This document shows, one piece after another, positions 13,138 to 23,371 of a stretch of 64,000 bases of DNA. The first letter of the stretch is position 1; every line of letters starts with the position of its first letter. A program made the position numbers and the translations under genes. The stretch is from Actinostola sp. cb2023. Lineage: Eukaryota; Cnidaria; Anthozoa; Actiniaria; Actinostolidae. The notes under the pieces are model-generated. The model was not told the origin of the DNA, did not search any database, and worked only from the letters and a program-made list of their open reading frames with translations. The stretch is taken from NCBI GenBank assembly GCA_033675265.1, contig JAUJYZ010001097.1:340501-404500 (forward strand), read 5' to 3'.

Positions 13138-13253
13138 ACTAAAAAGGAAGATTCTCATTGGAAGTTCAACTAATAAATTATTCATGAATTTGAGAAGGTG
13201 AAATATTAAATTCCTGCGAAGTTGTGAGTACTTTATAGTGTGAAAAACATGAA

Positions 13254-13561
13254 AAAGTGCATATCAGGGTTTTGGGTTTCTTTTGAAAATCGATTACATA
13301 TAACGTGAATAGTGGGATGGTTCAGTATTTTGTGAATTGAGCTTCGCATTTGCGAGTTATGAAGGTTTGAAATCGTGATATGCTAATTAGGTGACGTCAA
13401 CGCACATTTGCCGTAACTTATTTTTATTTTTTCAAGTAGCACTCTTTTCTAAACTAGAAATACAAGTTTAACATTATTTATATAAGTTGTAGAATAACAT
13501 TTTGCCATGCAGATTATGTAATCGATTTTCAAAAGAAACCCATAACCCAGATATGCACTTT
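13254..13561. mobile_element. MITE, 308 bp, about 47-bp inverted ends
   Basis: The left end AAAGTGCATATCAGGGTTTT through AAAATCGATTACATA is mirrored at 13515-13561. The core is AT-rich and non-coding. Confidence 0.88.
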
Positions 13562-13776
13562 AAAGGCCTCGGTTGATAAACACATACAAAACTCTCTGTT
13601 TTTGATCCGTAATAACTTCTTGAATATTAGGTCTATGATAACCCAACTTTCCAATTTAGTATATTTTGAAGTAGCTCTTTCTGATGGCTGAAGCAATTTG
13701 TACTGTAAAGGTTTTAGTTTGTCTATTTTAGGGATTTAAAGGCACGTACTTATGCATAGGGTCTGTACTTATACCA

Positions 13777-14122
13777 AGTAGTTCATATTCTTTTTTTTTT
13801 AGTAGTAGTAGTTCATATTCTTTCTTTTTTTAGTAGTAGTAGTTCATATTCTTTTTTTTTTAGTAGTAGTAGTTCACATTCTTTTTCTTTAGTAGTAGCA
13901 GTTCATATTCTTTTTTTTTTAGTAGTAGTAGTTCACATTCTTTTTTTTTAGTAGTAGTAGTTCATATTCTATTTTTTTTAGTAGTAGTAGTTCATATTCC
14001 TTTTTTTTTAGTAGTAGTAGTTCATATTCTATTTTTTTTAGTAGTAGTAGTTCATATTCTATTTTTTTTTAGTAGTAGTAGTTCATATTCCTTTTTTTTA
14101 GTAGTAGTAGTTCATATTCTTT
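13777..14122 (+). repeat. 30-bp minisatellite, about 11 copies
   Basis: The unit is AGTAGTAGTAGTTCATATTC followed by a T-tract of 8-11 bases. Units differ mainly in the T-tract length and a C/A substitution before it. Confidence 0.95.
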
Positions 14123-15149
14123 AACATATTGAAATGTACGAGAGTTCCTGTTTAAAACCAAATGTTTAGCAGACATATTTTTGGTCACCGTGACCGTCGT
14201 CACAAAAATCTTAAAATTGATTCTATGCAAATTACACAAAACTGTTGGTTTGATATTCTGTATTTTTGCTTAAAATGAGTCTTCTCGCCAAATTTCAGAC
14301 GATTCCGATGTTTGGTTTTCGATTTATTAATTAACTGAAATCTGTCACGCAATCTCGCTTGACACCGTGTATCCCTGGTTTGGGGAAAACTGCCTAGATT
14401 ATTTATCGGTTTCTGGACTTGGAGATCATAAGTTAGTTTTCTTTAATAGGTAAATAACTAAAGGTTTACAGAACTTTACACCAACATGGCAGCGCCATAC
14501 ATTTACTGTAAAAGCGAGGCATATTAGAAGGCTCATATCTTTGAAATATATATATACACCTATTCCAAAAATCGTTGTCCGCGCCGAAAGCAACAAGCAA
14601 GAAGCTGACGATCGCAAAGTGCATTGGGACTTTCTCCTTATTCATTTATTCATCCGTAGACATTTTGACAACATGCATTTTCAAATGGCCGAGTAGTTCC
14701 AAATGATTGCTATTCAACGCTCGTAGGGATAACTTCTCAACTATACCACGGATAAAAAAATTAAGGAGGAGATTCCCAAAGTCCTTTGCGGTAGTCAGCT
14801 TCTTGCTTTCGGCCCGGACAACGATCTGATTTGGAATAGGTGTATATTAAAACATAAAAGAGTTTACAAGATCATATCAGTCTTTCCTTGGTATGAAATC
14901 GGTCTATTTTAGTTTTCTTTCTTCGAGCTGAAAGAGTTTTCGAGTTTCGTTTCTGATAAACGACTGCAAATGACCCAGTCGAATTGATGCAAGCCCAGTG
15001 CAATGTTTTGACGACAATGAACATCTTCACTGGTCTCGATACAAGGGAAGAGGCTAGCTCAGAACTGAACCCACCAGTCTCAAGAAACACGAGAAAAATA
15101 ATTCTGGGTCGAGGACATACCAAAATCGTTGAAGAACTGGCTATATTCT
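14123..15149. other. Non-coding stretch
   Basis: No gene is recognised. 14555-14640 and 14780-14850 contain inverted matching blocks (CCGAAAGCAACAAGCAAGAAG versus CTTCTTGCTTTCGG-type), indicating another small palindromic element. Confidence 0.45.
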
Positions 15150-15520
15150 TTGACGCGCTTTTTTACTCGGGCCCTTCCGAAGGAAGCCCGAGTTAGAAAA
15201 TACACTTTCTTTTTTTTTTTTCTTTTTTTTTTTCCAGGTGATGGAATGAAGAAAAAATGCGAAGAATGCGATGTATTTGATCCTATCGAGTTTCAAGATT
15301 TCTCATCATAGATCTTCAAGCTATTAAGTTCAGGATTGTAGTTGATCATTCCACGATGAAGCTAAGGCGCGTTTGCTTTTGTTATAAATGAAACGACATC
15401 TTTCAGAGTGGGCCCACACGAATAGCCGTATGCTTTTGTCTGTGAAATGAGCCTGTTTAAAGCCCGTGTTTTATCGGCTGTTCTATAACGCCTTTCCACG
15501 AACTCGAACTCATATCCAAA
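15150..15520 (+). repeat. Dispersed hairpin-family repeat, copy 2
   Basis: It carries the GC-rich hairpin (15163-15194), a long T-tract and the block around GAGTGGGCCCACACGAATAG, all matching 10.6-11.3 kb in inverted orientation. The relative order and spacing differ from copies 1 and 3, so it is rearranged. Confidence 0.75.
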
Positions 15521-16040
15521 AATAGGCAGTCAAGGACTGCATGTGGCTACTATAAATAAACAAAAACAGGTAGTCTATAACTACATGTAGGTACTGCGGT
15601 TTTGAAATATAGAAGCAATGTGTAGTTGGATTGATTCCTCTGTTGAACTGGTATGTTTGAACTATCTGCTGGAACTTGTTCTTTGGTTCTATATAATGCT
15701 AATTTACTGAATCAGAAATGTATTTTAATACAAAGTTTAATTGAAAACAATTGTGACAGCGTACAAATAATTGAACAATAACAGTTGTTATTAACAATCA
15801 ATATGAACAGCATTGATATATCATTAGTGATTGAATATTAATATTAATTTAACAATGAATTGATAATGGCATCATGACGACTCCGAAACGTCGCTCAATA
15901 AATCTTTTCCTTTCTTTGAGTTTTGCGATATTATGCTTTTCCAAAAATTTAACTGAAGTGGTGTTTATTTATTTATTTGACTTCACCTAAATATATGAAA
16001 ACTTTGAGTATAATAAATAGAATATCTAATTTGAAGATAG
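15521..16040. other. Non-coding stretch
   Basis: AT-rich sequence with imperfect direct motifs (GGTAGTCTATAACTACATG, 15570-15590). No gene or clear element is seen. Confidence 0.4.
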
Positions 16041-16685
16041 GTTTACACTCTAATATACTATGATTTTATGCTATTTTGCACCAGAAACTAGACACATCTC
16101 TCGTGTGTAAAGATCTTTTCAGTTCACAGGCTCGCCAGTCACCACCCTCTGTTTGTGTATTGGGCTTCCTGTGTCTTATTTGATCGATCGGCAGTATATA
16201 ATATGGCCGTAAATTCACTTCTAGAATCCTGTCCTTTTGATATCTTGTATTTCTAAAACTGCTTTCAAAATAAAGATGAATATGCACTTCACTCCTGTGT
16301 GTCATTTATTTAGCGATTACAACGGCTTTTAGCGAGTTTTGGGATAAAGACTGAAAGAGTAACGAGAGCCGTGTTTGTTTTGTGTCTCGCATATACTAAG
16401 CTTAAGTTATTTGTTCCTCGAAGAGAATTACTTGACACTTTAAATCGGTTATAGATCTGGCAGTTTACATGGAGCCACTACACAGACAAGAGTCGATCGT
16501 CATGGACTGTGGAGCTATTTTAAAGGCCGAACAAACACAAACACAATCGATATTCCACTGGAAAATAATCTCAACAAACCGTCACTGAAAAACTTGAAAA
16601 CATCTTGATGATCAAACACTTGACACTTTGCACGAGAGATTGGTCCGGTTTCTGGTGCAAAATAGAATAGTAGAGAGTGTAAACT
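16041..16685. mobile_element. Inverted-repeat element, about 645 bp
   Basis: GTTTACACTCT through TTTTGCACCAGAAAC at the left end is mirrored at 16632-16685 (GTTTCTGGTGCAAAATAGAA through GAGTGTAAAC). No transposase is present in the interior. Confidence 0.8.
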
Positions 16686-17281
16686 TACCCTTCTAAACAA
16701 AGCCGTGAAGCGAAAAGCACATGGAAATCCAACACGACGTATTTTGAACGCTATCGAATCGATAAAATGTCGACAACCACGAGAAGATCAAATGAGTATC
16801 CGAATCGATAAAATGTCGACAACCAGACGAATAAACCATCGGGACCATCGGGTACATCGTCGCGACATCGTGGCTGATTTTCGATCACCTGACTAGTTCC
16901 GAACACTATCCGAATTACTTACTTACGGACTTTCACACTCGATGACATAGTGGCTACTTTCTTCTAAGAAGAGAAGTAGCCACAAAAATGAATTGAGACA
17001 AAGGCGATCGAGCAAGGTCAATGTTCGAAAATCCGTGTTCTTTTCAGTAAGATGACAGTTGTAAAGTGATCCTTATCTGAGTCATACATCTATTACGCGA
17101 CCTAATTTTAGAACCGTTGATTTAAAACCGAATTTCCACGCTCAAAACAGGTCAGTGAACGGCAAAAATACAATCGAAATCAAAACGTCCTTAGATTTTA
17201 GGGATCTATTACAGAAGAAGACGCTCAATGACGAGGGAGACTTGTGTCTGACTCATAGATAAAGATCTCCGCGGACTCTTG
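16686..17281. other. Non-coding stretch with dispersed-repeat fragments
   Basis: It contains a short direct repeat (ATCGATAAAATGTCGACAAC at 16758 and 16805). 17120-17270 is a copy of the block also found inverted at 5290-5440 and direct at 18250-18430. No gene is seen. Confidence 0.5.
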
Positions 17282-17995
17282 TTACTCGGGCACTTCCGAA
17301 GGAAGCCCGAGTTATAAAATGTGTTTTTCGGTAGTCGTCGTCGTCGTAGTTTTGTTCGGCTAAAGAATGACGAAAGTATGCGACGTATTTAATCGTATCG
17401 AGTTTCAAGATTACTCAGCAGATAAGAAAAAAACAAACGACACACAGGACTCAAGTAGATTTGAATCTTAGTTTTGAAAGCAGCTGTAGATCTTCAAGCT
17501 ATTAAAGGTCAGGATTCTAGTTCATCGTTCAATGACTAGAAGTGGTAGAAGGACTAGAAGCTCGCTTAAAATATATTTAACAAAAACAAACGTGCGGGCG
17601 TTATCAGAACCATCTGACCTATGCAACCTCACGACGTATCATGTACATACTCACCCGACACATGGTCTCCCTCGTCACTCAACTGTCACTGATTGTCATG
17701 ACGTTAGAGAAATGATATTGTCAAGAACTCGCTATGTCAGATACTGAGATATTGCTAAGTCATCGTATTCGACGACTAGAAGTGAAAGAAGCAGTTGACC
17801 TGTGCAGAAGAGAAATTATGTTGTATCCAAGGCAAGCCATCCATCAGTTCCTCTTAAATACGCTCTCATATACAAACGCATACGCCGATTCGTGTGGGCC
17901 CACTCTAAAAGATGTTGAGCGTTTTCGACAGGGCCTTTACATGAACTCATCAAAAGCAAATCAATTGAACTCAAAGCACGCGCCGTGAAAAACCG
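17282..17995 (+). repeat. Dispersed hairpin-family repeat, copy 3
   Basis: It has the GC-rich hairpin (17282-17314), the KAAVD-type coding remnant (17478-17540, stopped by TGA) and the GTGTGGGCCCACTCT block (17896). It is inverted relative to copy 1. An 84-codon ORF at 17734-17988 runs into the family's AACTCA repeats and has no recognised domain. Confidence 0.75.
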
Positions 17996-20070
17996 TTTAA
18001 AAAGTATCCGGCAATAAAACGAAACACATTTCTCAGATATATAATGATGGATGTTTATTCGATTCGACGTTTGAAAAATTCAGAAGGAAAAGAAATCGTA
18101 GAAATCATACTTCAAAACTTCATCAATTAAAGCAAAGCTAAACAAGCTCAATGTCCGAAATTTGGGGTCATGCCAAAGTTGTTTTAATAGCCTATTTATA
18201 TACTTGCACAATACAAAAGCGCATTAATTTTAGAACCGCGGCACACCGCTATTTAAAGCAGAATTTCCACGCTGAAAACAAGTCAGTGAACGGCAAAAAT
18301 ACAATCGAAATCAAAACGTCATTAGATTTCAGGGATCTGTTACAGAAGAAGACGCTGAATGAGCGTATAGTCGGGTATTTAATATGACAATGATAGTTGC
18401 GTGACGAGAGAGATAATTTGTATCGATGAGTATCGATAAAGATCTCCGATTGTTCGAGGTACATATATCGTACGTTTTTAAACGTACTTGAGGTCACTTG
18501 AGGTTGCATATTCATGGCGCCAGTCATTGTCAGGTCCCTCCTCACGCAACTGACATTGTCCTTGTCATAAGCCCGAGTGTACGCTCATTGAGCGTCTTGT
18601 TTTTTAAGCAAAACATATATTTGTAACCGTGGGTTCAGTTCTGGGTAAGGAAAACACCTGTAAATAATCTCCATTAGAGAAAACAACCAACACGATTGAT
18701 TTTGTGATTTCTTTCAGCAATACCACTGGTCAGCGGTGTCATTAAGCAAGGAAGGCAAGTGGGAGAGTACATTAGGGAACAAAGCAGGAGGGAATTATGT
18801 TGCGCGCATGCGCGACCAGTTGTGAGTTCAAGCGAAGCTTCGACTTCAGGCCATCGAATGCGAGTTAACTTAGGATTTTAAAACGGTTTTATTGCTACTT
18901 CCAAGGCTGACATTGGACTTAACTGCCACCAGAGGCTATACGAAGACTTAGATATTTCAATTTATCATGGAAGAACGCATTTGGACTTGAATAGATTGTT
19001 CTAAAGCACTTTATTATCACTGCAAGCGAACATCCCTGTGTTGACAAAATGACGTCTTGGTATTTACCAGGCGGTGGTTTCGCGTTTAATTATTGCAAGC
19101 ACTGAAGAAAATCTTCTACTGAAGTAGGGACGATGATAAGTACACATGTGATAGTGCATGACTTGAATATACAACTTTGATGAAGATCGAAGACGAAACG
19201 TTCATAGAATACAGTCTTAAACCTAGTATATTTTCATCATGAAAACTTCTTGTATTAGCAAGTTTGATGCTTCATTAACTCGAAATCTACTATAGATCTC
19301 CCAAGTTTTGTGAGCAGAAATATTAAAAGCTATGCTGTCTAAAAAGCTATCTAAAATAGTTTTGATTGGCAAAAATGGGGAACCTGATTGTGTTTTTGAC
19401 CGATTTCTTCGGCATGTTGAGCCCAAATGCATATTTAACATAACTTTGCTCCCCCAAAAAACCTGTTTGGAATTGCATTTCTCACAATGTCTTCGTATCT
19501 TTTATAACTCCACAGTTACTAGTTGTAGAGAATAACATATCACTGAGATCGGCAGAGGTTTATGAAGTGAACTGTGTATGGAATATGACATATTTTTACT
19601 CGATTTTTGAACATGTTTTGTTTTACTGTTTGAAATCTATCTAAGATCTCCCAAGAAATTACTATAAATATTGCAAGTTTATCAGACATATTTTAAATGT
19701 GTGCACTTGCTTTTCATCTAAAAAATGGGGAAATGTTCAAAAATCACAATTTTAGTGTTGTATAACGGTCCTTGGCCTTTATTTAAATTTTGGGGGTGCC
19801 TGTGTAATTTATCGCGTCGCTTCAAAAGAAATTATAGGAGAGTTTGGAAACCTAAACTGAACCTTAAAAAGAAATGCTTAGAAATAAAGTTGGATAGTTT
19901 ATGAAGCTTTTTGAGTAATTTTGGGGCAATTTGTGGTCTTGAAACGGACTTTCCTGTTATTGATTACCGCGATCAAGCCATTACATTTCAGCGGCCGAAC
20001 GCATGCTCGTGCAAATTTCCCTCCTGTTAGGGAACAACAGAAAAAGACTTCAACCAAAAAGACTATAACC
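17996..20070. other. Non-coding stretch
   Basis: 18050-18600 continues the dispersed-repeat family. From about 18600 to 20070 I see no gene, repeat or palindrome with confidence. ORFs are at most 72 codons without motifs. Confidence 0.5.
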
Positions 20071-21851
20071 AATGTTACTACTAAATATCGTATAGTCAAC
20101 TAGAAAAAGAGACAAAGTTTATAGAAGTTAGAGTCGAATACTGACAAGCCAGTCAATAAACCTTCTAAATACACGTACCCACTACAGAGTTGGGTTATGA
20201 GTTTTATAGTTACTTAGTAATACATTTATAACCATGTTATACTAAATATCGTATAGTCAACTAGAAAAAGAGACAAAGTTTATAGAAGTTAGAGTCGAAT
20301 ACTGACAAGCCAGTCAATAAACCTTCTAAATACACGTACCCACTACAGAGTTGGGTTATGAGTTTTATAGTTACTTAGTAATACATTTATAACCATGTTA
20401 CTACTAAATATCGTATAGTCAACTAGAAAAAGAGACAAAGTTTATAGAAGAAGTTAGAGTCGAATACTGACAAGCCAGTCAATAAACCTTCTAAATACAC
20501 GTACCCACTACAGAGTTGGGTTATGAGTTTTATAGTTACTTAGTAATACATTTATAACACTACTAAATATCGTATAGTCAACTAGAAAAAGAGACAAAGT
20601 TTATAGAAGTTAGAGTCGAATACTGACAAGCCAGTCAATAAACCTTCTAAATACACGTACCCACTACAGAGTTGGGTTATGAGTTTTATAGTTACTTAGT
20701 AATACATTTATAACCATGTTACTACTAAATATCGCATAGTCAACTAGAAAAAGAGACAAAGTTTATAGAAGTTAGAGTCGAATACTGACAAGCCAGGCAA
20801 TAAGCCTTATAAATACATGTACCCACTACAGGGCTGGGTTATGAGTTTTATAGTTACTTAGTAATACATTTATAACCATGTTACTACTAAATATCGTATA
20901 GTCAACTAGAAAAAGAGACAAAGTTTATACAAGTTAGAGTCGCTGACAAGCCAGGCAATAAGCCTTATAAATACATGTACCCACTATAGAGTTGGGTTAT
21001 GAGTTTTATAGTTACTTAGTAATACATTTATAACCATGTTACTACTAAATATCGTATAGTTAACTAGAAAAAGAGACCAAGTTTATAGAAGTTAGAGTCG
21101 AATACTGACAAGCCAGACAATAAGCCTTATAAATACATGTACCCACTATAGAGTTGGGTTATGAGTTTTATAGTTACTTAGTAATACATTTATAACCATG
21201 TTACTACTAAATATCGTATAGTCAACTAGAAAAAGAGACAAAGTTTATAGAAGAAGTTAGAGTCGAATACTGACAAGCCAGGCAATAAGCCTTATAAATA
21301 CATGTACCCACTATAGAGTTGGGTTATGAGTTTTATAGTTACTTAGTAATACATTTATAACCATGTTACTACTAAATATCGTATAGTTAACTAGAAAAAG
21401 AGACCAAGTTTATAGAAGTTAGAGTCGAATGCAGACAAGCCAGGCAATAAGCCTTATAAATACATGTACCCACTATAGAGTTGGGTTATGAGTTTTATAG
21501 TTACTTAGTAATACATTTATAACCATGTTACTACTAAATATCGTATAGTCAACTAGAAAAAGAGACAAAGTTTATAGAAGAAGTTAGAGTCGAATACTGA
21601 CAAGCCAGGCAATAAGCCTTATAAATACATGTACCCACTATAGAGTTGGGTTATGAGTTTTATAGTTACTTAGTAATACATTTATAACCATGTTACTACT
21701 AAATATCGTATATAGTTAACTAGAAAAAGAGACCAAGTTTATAGAAGTTAGAGTCGAATACTGACAAGCCAGGCAATAAGCCTTATAAATACATGTACCC
21801 ACTATAGAGTTGGGTTATGAGTTTTATAGTTACTTAGTAATACATTTATAA
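20071..21851 (+). repeat. 162-bp satellite array, 11 copies
   Basis: The unit runs from ACCATGTTACTACTAAATAT to TTAGTAATACATTTATA. Copies 1-4 share GCCAGTCAATAAACCTTCTA. Later copies share GCCAGGCAATAAGCCTTATA, so there are two subfamilies in blocks. Small GAA or TA insertions change unit length by a few bases. The array ends exactly where the terminal repeat of the neighbouring retrotransposon begins. Confidence 0.97.
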
Positions 21852-22000
21852 CAATTCCCCCTGTGCATCAACTGATACTATAAGATCTGATGTAACAAGA
21901 CAACACAGCACACATCAGTGTGTTTGGCAGAATAGAGATTTATTTCCAGTGAACGAACTAGCTGACAACAAATGGCTAGAAATAAACCTCTGACCCACCA
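21852..22000 (-). repeat. 149-bp direct repeat B2 of the tyrosine-recombinase element
   Basis: It is identical to 22221-22369 and forms the 3' terminus of the minus-strand element. Its outer edge meets the 162-bp satellite at base 21852. Confidence 0.93.
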
Positions 22001-22220
22001 TAAGGGCGGGTGGGAGGGGCTAAGCGATTTGATATAACAATTTGACAAAGTAGGTGAGCAGTGAAAGCTCTCTACCAACTGAAACTAGATATGCACCGAA
22101 GAGCATGGGAAGGGCATCTAATAGTATAACAATATCGGATATCTCTCCTATTAATAATTAAACAAATAAGAATCTTAGCATGAGGCAATTAAATATTTTA
22201 AAGTATACTATAAAATAAAC

Positions 22221-22369
22221 CAATTCCCCCTGTGCATCAACTGATACTATAAGATCTGATGTAACAAGACAACACAGCACACATCAGTGTGTTTGGCAGA
22301 ATAGAGATTTATTTCCAGTGAACGAACTAGCTGACAACAAATGGCTAGAAATAAACCTCTGACCCACCA
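22221..22369 (-). repeat. 149-bp direct repeat B1 of the tyrosine-recombinase element
   Basis: It is identical to 21852-22000. It lies 39 bp downstream (minus strand) of the recombinase stop codon, and 220 bp separate it from B2. Confidence 0.93.
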
Positions 22370-22408
22370 ACAACCACCAAACACACTAGTGAGTGCTGTA
22401 TGCGACAT

Positions 22409-23371
22409 TCAGATGGAAGGTAGAGACTGAGTCATCCCCTCAGAAACACGTAACTTGGCTTGCATAGAATACTCTAAATAACTTTTATAAGCATCGGACG
22501 ACCAGTCCCCAAAGACCTGAATAAGCTCCCCTGGCAGACCAGAGGAAAAGGCCCAGTTGGCGCCTCCTCTGCGAAATGAGTGTCCCCTGTAAGATTCAGC
22601 AGCCGGCACCCCTGCGACAGATAAACGATGACGAAAAAAAAACCGCACAAACTCGGCCTTAGTGACTGGACTCAAAGTAGAGGGATGAGATGGGACAACA
22701 AATGCAGGGGAGGCAGGTGGTGCGGGGATGAGCTGACACATGCGCTGAAACATGGCAACTGGACAGAGAGGTGAATGAGGATTACGTACTAGAGGTAAAT
22801 GGAGGCGACGAGAGCCGGTCTGATTGGTTTTAGACCATTTGAAAAGGACTGTAAGACCGTGAGAAGATAACTTGATATCCTTACGACATAAATGCTTGCG
22901 ATAATCGAAAGTACGCGGAGAATGAGGCACTAAGTTGGATATACGCGCAAAAAGAAAAAAGGCGAATAAAAACGCACAAGAAAAGGCTATGTCGACCGGT
23001 GACTCATACGTACAAACATCCGACTTGACTAATGAAACTAAAAGGGAAGGCGTGACCGGGGGCGCGCGACTAGGGCAATGTAACGCCAATCTATCAATAC
23101 CCCGTAAGGTAACCTGAATAGCAAAAGACTTAAGGGAGGGAAATACAAACCCTGTCCCGACATGCAAGAACTTGACCCCACTAAGATAATTACGGATCGA
23201 ACCTGGCGTGAGTGATCTACTTAGAAACTGTAAATATAGGCAAATTGTATCCTCTGACGCTGGGAGCGCCTCTAAAGAAAAATATCCACAAAATAAGAAA
23301 TAAGCTCGCCACTGCGTCAAGCGGTTCTTGTGCGTTCCCGCTGCAAACGCAGCTTTGCGAGTAATCTTCAA
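22409..23371 (-). CDS. Tyrosine recombinase (YR) of DIRS/Ngaro-type element
   Basis: This integrase-family enzyme is thought to insert the circular DNA copy of such retrotransposons without making target duplications. Over 320 codons the catalytic set can be seen: Arg in FARISNL (about residue 143), HSFRR supplying His and Arg (about 264 and 267), GDW (about 290) and a tyrosine in AYKSYLEY (298 or 301). The N-terminal part (AAFAAGTHKNRLTQW) looks like the usual SAM-like core-binding domain. There is no ATG at the 5' edge: the frame is open upstream (ELKNLQRDL), so it was probably expressed as part of a longer polyprotein. It overlaps the end of the RT frame by four bases in another frame, because the segment between them was deleted. 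Confidence 0.9.
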   Translation of the reverse strand: MKITRKAAFAAGTHKNRLTQWRAYFLFCGYFSLEALPASEDTICLYLQFLSRSLTPGSIRNYLSGVKFLHVGTGFVFPSLKSFAIQVTLRGIDRLALHCPSRAPPVTPSLLVSLVKSDVCTYESPVDIAFSCAFLFAFFLFARISNLVPHSPRTFDYRKHLCRKDIKLSSHGLTVLFKWSKTNQTGSRRLHLPLVRNPHSPLCPVAMFQRMCQLIPAPPASPAFVVPSHPSTLSPVTKAEFVRFFFRHRLSVAGVPAAESYRGHSFRRGGANWAFSSGLPGELIQVFGDWSSDAYKSYLEYSMQAKLRVSEGMTQSLPSI

